DNA of 6,222 nt from Pseudomonadota bacterium (lineage in GTDB: Bacteria; Pseudomonadota; Gammaproteobacteria; Burkholderiales; Burkholderiaceae_D), in NCBI GenBank assembly GCA_023416415.1, contig JAEZHR010000351.1, positions 1 to 6,222 of the forward strand. The letters are read 5' to 3'. The number at the start of each line of letters is the position of its first letter. The first letter of the stretch is position 1. Below, piece after piece: positions 1 to 5,449 of the stretch. A model generated the notes under the pieces. It was not told the origin of the DNA, searched no databases, and saw only the letters and a program-made list of their open reading frames with translations. The position numbers and the translations under genes were made by a program.

Positions 1-349
1 GATAGAGCTGATCCTGCAGCGTCTTGGTGCCGGTCGAAAGGATGACCTTGCCGCCCCAAAGCAGTGCCGGGGCCAGGTAGGCAAACGTCTTGCCGGTGCC
101 GGTCCCCGCCTCTGCCACGAGCACGGACTGGCGTGCGATCGCATCGGCGATTGCCTTGGCCATTTCCGGCGGGGAGCGGCGCGGGCGAAAGCCCGGCACC
201 GCCTCGCTCAAGGGGCCGTCGACCGCGAATAGCCGCTCTACGTCCGCGTCGTGCATGCCAACAGGTGCAGTGGCATCCTCGGATGGGACAGAAACTGGCC
301 GATCTGGATCGGTCGCAGAAAAGGGCAATGGTACAGGTGCGTTGGCCAT
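1..349 (-). CDS. DinG/YoaA-type ATP-dependent DNA helicase (N-terminal part, cut by window edge)
   Basis: This is the first 116 codons of an XPD/Rad3-like superfamily 2 helicase, a family of ATP-driven 5'-3' DNA helicases used in repair and damage tolerance. The Walker A motif EAGTGTGKT lies at residues 80-88. It is followed by a hydrophobic strand and STGTKTLQDQLY at 105-116, which matches the YoaA branch better than DinG proper. A DGPLSEAVPGFRPR segment precedes the ATP site, as in YoaA. The start is uncertain. The ATG at 347-349 overlaps the upstream stop codon as TGATG, which suggests coupled translation, but it adds a 31-residue Pro/Ala/Ser-rich extension. The ATG at 254-256 (MHDADVERLF) begins where relatives usually start. 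Neither has a clear Shine-Dalgarno. The iron-sulfur region and the remaining helicase motifs lie outside the window. The family is secure; the exact subfamily is less so. Confidence 0.88.
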   Translation of the reverse strand, partial: MANAPVPLPFSATDPDRPVSVPSEDATAPVGMHDADVERLFAVDGPLSEAVPGFRPRRSPPEMAKAIADAIARQSVLVAEAGTGTGKTFAYLAPALLWGGKVILSTGTKTLQDQLY

Positions 350-549
350 CAGGCCGGGACGTCGGGAACGAGTTGCATGTGCAACAAGGTGATGTGATCC
401 TTCAGCTGGAGTTTGCGCTTTTTCAGGCGCTGCAACTGCAGCTGGTCGTGCAGCGGATCGCGTGCCAGCAGATCAATGACCGCATCCAGGTCGCGGTGCT
501 CGACTTCCAACTCCACGATACGGCGGCGAATGTCTTCGTTCTGGGTCAT
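349..549 (-). CDS. YdcH/DUF465 family small helical protein
   Basis: This encodes a 66-residue, highly charged protein predicted to be almost entirely alpha-helical. It matches the YdcH (DUF465) family in length and pattern. An N-terminal helix rich in Glu, Arg and Asp contains EHRDLDAVID (about residues 17-26). It is followed by a turn around DPLHDQ and a second helix holding LQRLKKRKLQLKDHI (about 39-53). The LKKxKLxLKD pattern is the family hallmark. The family has no established biochemical function; a coiled-coil hairpin that self-associates or binds a partner is inference. The stop codon TGA overlaps the ATG of the helicase gene downstream, so the two are probably one transcript. A TACAAT -10 element lies about 30 bases upstream of the start. 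No strong Shine-Dalgarno is visible. Confidence 0.85.
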   Translation of the reverse strand: MTQNEDIRRRIVELEVEHRDLDAVIDLLARDPLHDQLQLQRLKKRKLQLKDHITLLHMQLVPDVPA

Positions 550-577
550 GATCCGGTTCGGTGCTGCGGTACGCAGT

Positions 578-583
578 ATTGTA
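578..583 (-). promoter_or_regulatory. Candidate -10 element for the DUF465-helicase transcript
   Basis: The minus strand reads TACAAT here, one mismatch from the sigma-70 consensus TATAAT. It would place transcription start near 571 and give a leader of about 22 bases before the ATG at 549. The -35 region at 17-bp spacing (TAGGCG) matches the consensus poorly, so this is a position-supported guess. Confidence 0.35.
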
Positions 584-705
584 GGGTTGAACGGCCTGAG
601 CGCCTAGCCCAGATGCACCTGCGCACCGCTATGGCATGGCATTCAGCCAGGAAAATCGAACAGCGATGTTCCCGCCCGCTCTGGTGTGCGTCCCGCGAAA
701 GCATC

Positions 706-725
706 CGAGCCGGCGAAGCGGCTCG
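706..725. repeat. Inverted repeat (7-bp stem) in the divergent promoter region
   Basis: CGAGCCG at 706-712 pairs perfectly with CGGCTCG at 719-725 around a six-base loop, GCGAAG. No T-run follows on either strand, so it is not an intrinsic terminator. It could be an operator for a dimeric regulator or simply a chance GC-rich palindrome; nothing else in the sequence decides between these. Confidence 0.4.
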
Positions 726-784
726 ATTCAACCGCAACCCGATGTAACAATTACGCACCAACCTGCCTCATGATTCCGGACGCA

Positions 785-793
785 TGACATAAT
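785..793 (+). promoter_or_regulatory. Candidate extended -10 promoter of the PP2C phosphatase gene
   Basis: The plus strand reads TGACATAAT: a TGn extension followed by CATAAT, one mismatch from TATAAT. Transcription would begin near 800, about 23 bases before the ATG at 823. No convincing -35 hexamer is found 16-18 bp upstream, which is tolerable for extended -10 promoters. Confidence 0.4.
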
Positions 794-822
794 CCCGGCG
801 TCGCCCGACGCACTCCATCATC

Positions 823-1629
823 ATGAACGCCTACAAGATCGAAGCGGGTACCGCACAGCACATCGGCGACCGCAGTGAACAGCAAGACCGCGTCGCCTTG
901 TTCACCGCGCCCAAGGCGCCTGGTTACGTCATGGCGGTGCTGGCCGACGGGATGGGCGGCTTGAGCGGCGGCGCGATGGCAGCCGAACAGGTCTTGCGCA
1001 CCGCGCGCCAGGCATTCGATCTGTTCTCCCCGCTCACTGACGCGGTTCCGGCAATGCTGGAAGCAATAGCGCGCGACGCACACACGGTGATCAAGCTCAG
1101 CGCCTATTCCTCCGAGAAGAACCCGCACAGCACGATGGTCGTGCTGGTAGTGACCCCGCAGCGCCAGGCATTCTGGGCGCATGTCGGCGATTCGCGACTC
1201 TATCGATTCTACGGCCCGAACTGCGTGGAACGCACCGTCGACCATTCCTATGTTGAACTACTGATCAGGCACGGTGATCTGGCACGCAAGGATGCAGCGA
1301 ACCACCCCATGTCAAACGTGCTGGTCAGCGCCCTCGGCTCCCACGACAGTGAACCCACGATCAGCACCGGCCACCGGGCGGAGCTCCGGCAAGGCGACGC
1401 ATTCCTGATATGCAGTGACGGCCTGTGGCACTATTTTGAAGACGTCGAACTGGGCGCGGCGCTGGCAATGAACAGTCCCCGCCAGGCTGCGGAGCTTCTG
1501 ATCGCAAAGGCACGCGAACGGGCTGCCGGCAAGAACGCCGACAACTGCACGCTCGCCATCTTGAAACTCTCGCCGCCGGATGACCCGAAAAACAGCTATA
1601 CCGCGAGCAAGATGCGCCGGGCCATCTAG
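823..1629 (+). CDS. PP2C-family protein serine/threonine phosphatase
   Basis: This is a complete 268-residue single-domain metal-dependent (PPM/PP2C) phosphatase, expected to remove phosphate from Ser/Thr of cytoplasmic proteins. The core motifs appear in order: GDRSEQQDR (15-23), LADGMGG (40-46), HVGDSRLYRF (120-129), LICSDGLW (195-202) and ADNCTLAIL (239-247). The metal-binding acidic residues expected for the fold (Asp22, Asp42, Asp199, Asp240) are all present, so an active enzyme is predicted. There is no signal peptide, membrane segment or fused regulatory domain. Residues 250-268 form a short polar tail ending in Lys/Arg. No kinase or FHA gene is adjacent, so the cognate kinase is unknown. 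The ATG at 823 suits the motif spacing, but no Shine-Dalgarno precedes it. The stop codon shares CTAG with that of the convergent gene. Confidence 0.93.
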   Translation: MNAYKIEAGTAQHIGDRSEQQDRVALFTAPKAPGYVMAVLADGMGGLSGGAMAAEQVLRTARQAFDLFSPLTDAVPAMLEAIARDAHTVIKLSAYSSEKNPHSTMVVLVVTPQRQAFWAHVGDSRLYRFYGPNCVERTVDHSYVELLIRHGDLARKDAANHPMSNVLVSALGSHDSEPTISTGHRAELRQGDAFLICSDGLWHYFEDVELGAALAMNSPRQAAELLIAKARERAAGKNADNCTLAILKLSPPDDPKNSYTASKMRRAI

Positions 1630-2282
1630 TTGGGCACGCCGCCCTTGCCGTCCCGAGCCAAGGCACGCGCTTCCTTTTCCGCCTTTCTGCGTGCCACGGC
1701 TTCCTTCCGCTCCTTGACCTCTTGCACCTTGCGCGCATAGGCGGCCTCGTTCTCAGCACGTTCGCGCTCGCGAGCCCTCTCCTGCTCGGGCGTAGGCGGC
1801 AGTCGCCTCTCCTTTGGCGCCCGCGGGTCACCCTGCGGCCCCAACGGGCCTGATCTGGGCTCTCGTACCGGCGGCACTTCCACGGCTGCGGCCTGCTCCG
1901 CATTTTCAGCCGCGCGCTGGCGGCGCTCGATCATGTCGGCATCGCGCTTCTGGGCGCGCAAACCGCGTTCGAAGCGTTCGGCCTCGATCTCGATGGCGTC
2001 CAGTGATTCGAGAGCCTCACGCCGACGTTCCTTGGCTTCGTCGATACAGTGGTTGACGAAAAAGCGGTCGTAGCATGCAGCCTCGTCTCGTGCGAACCGT
2101 GCCTGGACATCCGCGCGCGCAGTGTTGACCGCCTCCAGTGCAGCACGTGCTCCCTCCTCGCTCGTCACCGAACCCGGCGGAAACTGCTCTGCGACCATCG
2201 CAGCGTCCTGTGCCCGTGCCGGGCCGAGGAACACGGCGCACGCGAGGATGGTGATGCGCGTGACTGTTTGGATTGTCATCAT
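1626..2282 (-). CDS. Exported, charged coiled-coil protein with CX8C motif, function unknown
   Basis: This encodes a 218-residue protein that I cannot name. The chosen start is the first of two adjacent ATGs (2280-2282, 2277-2279), because GGGAG at 2288-2292 is well spaced from either; an upstream in-frame ATG at 2309 lacks such a site. Residues 1-24 look like a Sec signal peptide, with one Arg, a hydrophobic core ITILACAVFLG and likely cleavage after ARA (24). Residues 38-133 are a long charged helix containing Cys70 and Cys79 (CYDRFFVNHC) followed by DEAKERRREAL. A Pro/Gly-rich linker spans about 135-166, and a second Lys/Arg/Glu/Ala helix runs 166-210. The Cys-containing motif is familiar to me from uncharacterised betaproteobacterial exported proteins; this is from memory. 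The gene follows zapE by 33 bases and is probably co-transcribed with it. A periplasmic location with a disulfide is inferred. Confidence 0.82.
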   Translation of the reverse strand: MMTIQTVTRITILACAVFLGPARAQDAAMVAEQFPPGSVTSEEGARAALEAVNTARADVQARFARDEAACYDRFFVNHCIDEAKERRREALESLDAIEIEAERFERGLRAQKRDADMIERRQRAAENAEQAAAVEVPPVREPRSGPLGPQGDPRAPKERRLPPTPEQERARERERAENEAAYARKVQEVKERKEAVARRKAEKEARALARDGKGGVPN

Positions 2283-2287
2283 CCTGT

Positions 2288-2292
2288 CTCCC
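2288..2292 (-). promoter_or_regulatory. Shine-Dalgarno deciding the start of the exported-protein gene
   Basis: GGGAG on the minus strand lies 5 bases before the ATG at 2282 and 8 before the ATG at 2279. It favours the MMTIQTV start over the in-frame ATG at 2309, and gives a protein that begins directly with a signal peptide. Confidence 0.6.
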
Positions 2293-2315
2293 GATTGTGG
2301 TGCCGGCATTCCCGC

Positions 2316-3413
2316 CTAGGCAAGGCTGCCCGCCGTTTCGCGCCGCTCGCTTGCCATGTACTCGGCCGACTGCATCTCGATGATGCGCGACACAGTCCTG
2401 TGAAACTCGCTGGACAGCATGCCCTCCGTGTACAGCTCGTCCGGCGGGACTTCGGCGGACATCAGCAGCTTGATCTTGTGATCATAGAAAACGTCGATCA
2501 GCCAGGTGAAACGGCGCGCCTCCGACGACATGGCCGCCGACATGCGCGGCACGTCCGACAGTATCACGGTGTGGAAGCGGCTCGCGATCTCGAGGTAGTC
2601 GTTCTGGGAACGCGGTCCGCCACACAGGGTGGCAAAATCGAACCAGATGACCCCCCCTGCCCGCCGCAATGCACGAATCTCGCGCGCTTCGATGTGTACG
2701 CGTGGATCCTCCTCGCTGGTGTCGGCGAGGTCTGCAAAGGCATGTCGCAAGGCCCGGTCGGCTGCCGCCCCAAGCGGCGAGTGATAGGCCTCGACCTGCT
2801 CCAGCGTGCGCTTGCGATAGTCGTTGCCGGCATCTACGTTCAGCACATCCATGCACTCCTTGATCAGCGCGATGGCAGGCAGGATGCGGTCGCGGTGCAG
2901 GCCATCCGGATAGAGTGCGTCAGGTACGTAGTTCGACGTCATCACAAAGGACACGCCGTTGTCGAACAAAGCCTTCAGCAGGTTGTAGAGAATCATCGCA
3001 TCGGCGATGTCGGAGACGTGAAATTCGTCAAAACAGATCAGCCTCGACTTGCGCGCGATGCGGCGCGCGACTTCGTCCAAGGGGTCGGCGACGCCCTTAA
3101 GTTCGTCGAGTTGGCGGTGAACGTCGCGCATGAACTCATGGAAGTGCAGGCGGGTCTTGCGGCGGACCGGTACGACCGAATAGAAGCTGTCCATGAGGAA
3201 GGACTTTCCCCGGCCGACGCCACCCCACATGTAGAGACCGCGGGGTACGGCGGGGCGCCGGAACAGTCGCTTGAACGGACTGGAACGGTGCGCCTTGAAG
3301 TCCACCCAATCATCGAAGGCCTGCTGCAAGCGTTCGACCGCACGCAACTGGGCGGCATCGGACTGGTAGCCACGCGCGGCAAGGGCGTGTTCGTAAAACT
3401 CCCTGACGTTCAT
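2316..3413 (-). CDS. zapE: Cell division protein ZapE (AFG1-family AAA+ ATPase)
   Basis: This is a 365-residue AFG1/LACE1-type P-loop ATPase. E. coli ZapE is an ATPase that associates with the FtsZ ring during constriction; that role is taken from the family. Visible motifs are the N-terminal YQSDAAQLRAVERLQ (16-30), GLYMWGGVGRGKS with Walker A at 64-71, HFHEFM (90-95), LICFDEFHVSD with Walker B Asp129-Glu130, and MTSNY with a sensor-1 Asn at 161. A C-terminal FTWLIDVFYDH segment is also typical. Length and motifs are normal, and nothing is truncated. The ATG at 3411-3413 (MNVREFYEHAL) is preferred over an in-frame GTG at 3441-3443, because the GTG lies at the end of a terminator U-tract and has no Shine-Dalgarno. 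The gene sits downstream of the odh genes, as I recall from other Burkholderiales, but is separated from them here by an intrinsic terminator. Confidence 0.95.
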   Translation of the reverse strand: MNVREFYEHALAARGYQSDAAQLRAVERLQQAFDDWVDFKAHRSSPFKRLFRRPAVPRGLYMWGGVGRGKSFLMDSFYSVVPVRRKTRLHFHEFMRDVHRQLDELKGVADPLDEVARRIARKSRLICFDEFHVSDIADAMILYNLLKALFDNGVSFVMTSNYVPDALYPDGLHRDRILPAIALIKECMDVLNVDAGNDYRKRTLEQVEAYHSPLGAAADRALRHAFADLADTSEEDPRVHIEAREIRALRRAGGVIWFDFATLCGGPRSQNDYLEIASRFHTVILSDVPRMSAAMSSEARRFTWLIDVFYDHKIKLLMSAEVPPDELYTEGMLSSEFHRTVSRIIEMQSAEYMASERRETAGSLA

Positions 3414-3425
3414 ATCGTTATTCTC

Positions 3426-3441
3426 GCCGGCCGCTACCGGC
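3426..3441 (-). repeat. Short hairpin in the zapE leader
   Basis: On the minus strand GCCGG (3441-3437) can pair with CCGGC (3430-3426) around a six-base loop, just after the terminator and 12 bases before the zapE ATG. It is only 5 bp and GC-rich, so it could be chance. If formed, it would sit directly upstream of the weak GAG ribosome-binding sequence. Confidence 0.3.
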
Positions 3442-3443
3442 AC

Positions 3444-3468
3444 AAAAACGGGCGGAACTTGTCCGCCC
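3444..3468 (-). terminator. Rho-independent terminator between the lipoprotein gene and zapE
   Basis: Read on the minus strand, GGGCGGA (3468-3462), loop CAAGT (3461-3457) and TCCGCCC (3456-3450) form a perfect 7-bp GC-rich stem with a 5-base loop. It is followed by G and then five T (3448-3444). It begins 20 bases after the lipoprotein stop codon and ends 30 bases before the zapE ATG. This is the classical intrinsic terminator layout and the only clear one in the window. Confidence 0.75.
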
Positions 3469-3488
3469 TTGCATCGTCCGCAGCCAGC

Positions 3489-3890
3489 CTATTGCGGAAA
3501 CATGTCCACGCGAATGCGTGCCGGATATTGTGCACCACCTTGGCTGAACGGAAAGCTCATCCCGATACTGGTGCCCAGGCCACCCGACCCGCCCGCCAGG
3601 CCGAAACCGATGTTCGGACCACCGCCAACAGCATACGCCCGGTAAATCGTTTCGGCCGTGCGAAAACCGGGACGATCGCATACCACTCGCAGGTCGCCGC
3701 TCGGCGCGCCGACATCAAGGCGCGCTGGCGTAACGACATTCCAGCTTCCTGCTGCGGTACTGACGGTGCACCGGGTGCCGTCCAAGGGCTGCCCGTTGAC
3801 TGCTGTTTCGACCAGGATGCCGCGCTCTTGCGGCCCTGTCGTCGCGCAGGCTGACAAGGCCAGGGACAACAACAGGACCGGGTAGCGCAT
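3489..3890 (-). CDS. Small predicted outer-membrane lipoprotein
   Basis: This encodes a 133-residue protein with a clear lipoprotein signal: MRYPVLLLSLALSAC, with lipobox LSAC and acylated Cys15. Ala16 follows, with no Asp at +2, so the Lol rule predicts the outer membrane. The mature part contains Cys41 and Cys71 flanking GSWNVVTPARLDVGAPSGDL. That pattern recalls small PEGA-like beta domains, with a TP motif and a possible Cys41-Cys71 disulfide; the resemblance is tentative. A glycine-rich stretch (about 89-110, GGGPNIGFGLAGG) follows, then a short hydrophobic/aromatic C-terminus ending DMFPQ. The start is well supported, because AGGAG lies 7 bases upstream; an upstream in-frame start at 4007 gives only lpdA-antisense translation. 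It follows lpdA by 10 bases and precedes a terminator, so it is the last gene of the odh transcript. Function unknown. Confidence 0.86.
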   Translation of the reverse strand: MRYPVLLLSLALSACATTGPQERGILVETAVNGQPLDGTRCTVSTAAGSWNVVTPARLDVGAPSGDLRVVCDRPGFRTAETIYRAYAVGGGPNIGFGLAGGSGGLGTSIGMSFPFSQGGAQYPARIRVDMFPQ

Positions 3891-3897
3891 GTGAGGG

Positions 3898-3902
3898 CTC
3901 CT
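3898..3902 (-). promoter_or_regulatory. Shine-Dalgarno of the lipoprotein gene, overlapping the lpdA stop
   Basis: AGGAG on the minus strand shares two bases with the TAG stop of lpdA (3901-3903) and lies 7 bases before the lipoprotein ATG. It fixes that start and implies translation on the same mRNA as lpdA, perhaps influenced by ribosomes terminating there. Confidence 0.75.
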
Positions 3903-5328
3903 AGAAATTGAGAGAGCGCTTGTCGACGGCCAGCGCCGCCTCCTTGGTCGATTCTGACAAGGACGGGTGGGCATGGCAGATGCGTGCGATGTCTTCGGAC
4001 GATGCACGGAATTCCATCGCGACCACCGCCTCGGCGATCAGCTCCGATGCCATCGGACCGACGATGTGAACGCCCAGGATTTCATCGCTCTTGGCGTCAG
4101 CCAGAAATTTCACCATGCCGGAGGTATCTCCCAGTGCGCGTGCACGGCCGTTAGCCATGAAGGGGAAGGTGCCGGACTTGTAGGCCACACCTTCCGCCTT
4201 CAGTTGCTGCTCGGTTTTGCCTACCCAGGCAATTTCCGGTGACGTGTATATGACCCAGGGAATGGTGTTGAAGTTCACATGCCCGTGCTGGCCCGCAATA
4301 CGCTCGGCAACGGCAACACCCTCTTCCTCTGCCTTGTGCGCCAGCATCGGGCCGCGCACGACGTCACCCACCGCCCACACATTCGGCAGATTGGTCTTGC
4401 AATCGCCGTCAACGGCGACAAAGCCGCGCTCGTCTAGCTTCAGGCCGACTGCTTCCGGATTCAGGCCGACGATGTTCGGCACACGGCCGATCGATACGAT
4501 CAGCTTGTCGAAGCTCGCCTTCTGGGCATTACCCTTGTCGTCGGTGTATTCGACCGTCACGTCTTTCTTGCCGGCGGTAATCGCACCGATCTTGACGCCC
4601 AGGCTGATCTTCAGGCCCTGCTTGACAAACAACTTGTGCGCTTCCTTGGCGATCTGCTCGTCAACGGCACCGAGGAATGTCGGCAGCGCTTCAAGTACGG
4701 TGACGTCTGCACCAAGACGGCGCCAGACGCTGCCCATTTCGAGTCCAATGACGCCGGCACCAATGACACCCAGCTTCTTGGGCACGGCATCAATCGCCAG
4801 TGCACCGGTATTCGAGAGAATCAGCTTTTCGTCGAACGGTGCGCTCGGCAACGCACGCGGATTGGAACCGGTCGCCACGATCACATGCTTGCCAACCAGT
4901 GTTTCCTCGGACGCGCCTGAAACCTTGATCTCGTAACCACCGTCGGTCGCCTTGACGAACGAACCGCGGCCATGGAAGAACGAGACCTTGTTCTTCTTGA
5001 AGAGATAGAGAATGCCGTCGTTGTTCTGTTTGACGATGGCATCCTTGCGCGACAGCATCTGGCCGAGGTTCAGGCCCAGGCCCTTGACTTCAATGCCGTG
5101 CTCGGCGAAGGCATGACCGGCATGTTCGTAATGCTCGGACGACTGCAGCAAGGCCTTGGAGGGGATGCAACCGACGTTGGTGCAAGTACCGCCCGGGGCC
5201 GGGCCGTTCTTTGCGTTCTTCCACTCGTCGATGCAGGCGGTGGAAAAACCCAGCTGTGCGGCGCGAATGGCCGCAATGTAGCCACCGGGACCACCGCCGA
5301 TGACTACGACATCAAAATTCTTGGACAT
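3901..5328 (-). CDS. lpdA: Dihydrolipoamide dehydrogenase (E3 of 2-oxoglutarate dehydrogenase)
   Basis: This is a complete 475-residue flavoprotein disulfide reductase that reoxidises the dihydrolipoyl arm of E2 and passes electrons via FAD to NAD+. Seen in order: FAD-binding GGGPGGYIAA (11-20); the redox disulfide GGTCTNVGCIPSK with Cys49 and Cys54; ATGS (152-155); the NAD-binding fold GAGVIGLEMGS (190-200) ending at Glu213, the acidic residue expected for NAD+ rather than NADP+; SIGRVPN (279-285); the second FAD site VGDVV (320-324); and C-terminal HAHPSLSE with the catalytic His454 and Glu459. A short insert (EWKNAKNGPAPGG) before the disulfide is typical of betaproteobacterial copies as I remember them. 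No lipoyl domain is fused at the N-terminus. It follows odhB by 121 bases and is probably co-transcribed, although a palindromic repeat lies between them. Confidence 0.97.
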   Translation of the reverse strand: MSKNFDVVVIGGGPGGYIAAIRAAQLGFSTACIDEWKNAKNGPAPGGTCTNVGCIPSKALLQSSEHYEHAGHAFAEHGIEVKGLGLNLGQMLSRKDAIVKQNNDGILYLFKKNKVSFFHGRGSFVKATDGGYEIKVSGASEETLVGKHVIVATGSNPRALPSAPFDEKLILSNTGALAIDAVPKKLGVIGAGVIGLEMGSVWRRLGADVTVLEALPTFLGAVDEQIAKEAHKLFVKQGLKISLGVKIGAITAGKKDVTVEYTDDKGNAQKASFDKLIVSIGRVPNIVGLNPEAVGLKLDERGFVAVDGDCKTNLPNVWAVGDVVRGPMLAHKAEEEGVAVAERIAGQHGHVNFNTIPWVIYTSPEIAWVGKTEQQLKAEGVAYKSGTFPFMANGRARALGDTSGMVKFLADAKSDEILGVHIVGPMASELIAEAVVAMEFRASSEDIARICHAHPSLSESTKEAALAVDKRSLNF

Positions 5329-5369
5329 TGTTCACTCGTCACGAAAGGACGCATCAGAAGGAAGGGATC

Positions 5370-5440
5370 GTCCCGGCAAGGCCGGGACCCAGTGTTTGGG
5401 ATGCGTGACAAACCTCACTGGGCCCCGGTTCCGGGGCGAC
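5370..5440. repeat. REP-doublet (BIME-like) imperfect palindrome between odhB and lpdA
   Basis: Two GC-rich hairpins face each other. Hairpin 1 is GTCCCGGC/GCCGGGAC (5370-5377 with 5381-5388, loop AAG). Hairpin 2 is GCCCCG/CGGGGC (5422-5427 with 5432-5437, loop GTTC). Each is followed inward by CCCAGTG (5388-5394) or its complement CACTGGG (5416-5422). Further pairing of TTTG (5395-5398) with CAAA (5409-5412) lies inside. Outer ends are GTC and GAC. The two 25-base arms agree at 17 positions, and the differences within the stems keep pairing. This is the organisation of dispersed extragenic palindromic elements. No T-run follows on the minus strand, so it is not a standard terminator; partial attenuation or 3'-end protection of odhB mRNA is possible. 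Confidence 0.65.
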
Positions 5441-5449
5441 AGGTGCGGA

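Larger units (their letters stand above)
550..822. other. Divergent intergenic region
   Basis: These 273 bases separate the minus-strand DUF465 gene from the plus-strand phosphatase gene, so both promoters should lie here. A -10-like element is visible for each side (578-583 minus, 785-793 plus). A perfect 7-bp hairpin lies between them at 706-725. Short open frames across the region translate into Arg/Cys-rich sequence without family resemblance, and I do not regard them as genes. No tRNA or small-RNA signature is recognised. Confidence 0.6.

Noticed and set aside
64..747. A 227-codon plus-strand frame over the helicase and DUF465 genes
   Set aside because: It covers the clear Walker A sequence and the DUF465 pattern on the minus strand, and its own translation shows no domain.
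546..761. A 71-codon minus-strand frame upstream of the DUF465 gene
   Set aside because: It has no Shine-Dalgarno or family resemblance, its Arg/Cys-rich composition suggests untranslated DNA, and it would run through the candidate promoter.
1361..1903. A 180-codon minus-strand frame bridging the convergent junction
   Set aside because: It is antisense to well-supported phosphatase motifs and out of frame with the exported-protein gene; the translation is basic and low-complexity.
3441..3443. GTG as an alternative zapE start
   Set aside because: It lies at the end of the terminator U-tract, has no Shine-Dalgarno, and would add ten residues not typical of the family.
3414..3443. A promoter for zapE between the terminator and its ATG
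   Set aside because: The best -10-like match is GAGAAT with a poor -35, and it would give an essentially leaderless mRNA; this is too weak to list.
2049..3854. A 601-codon open frame on the plus strand, antisense to zapE and its neighbours
   Set aside because: The translation is rich in Arg, His and Cys with no recognisable domain. It crosses four minus-strand features, including a terminator and clear motifs of ZapE. Long antisense frames are common opposite GC-rich genes.
4217..4936. A 239-codon plus-strand frame opposite lpdA, and similar frames at 3967-4242 and 4972-5535
   Set aside because: Composition is Ser/Thr/Pro-rich or lacks any family pattern, and the opposite strand has full-length lipoamide dehydrogenase motifs.
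5370..5440. The two hairpins as a standard Rho-independent terminator after odhB
   Set aside because: Neither hairpin is followed by a T-run on the minus strand, and lpdA lies directly downstream in the same direction.
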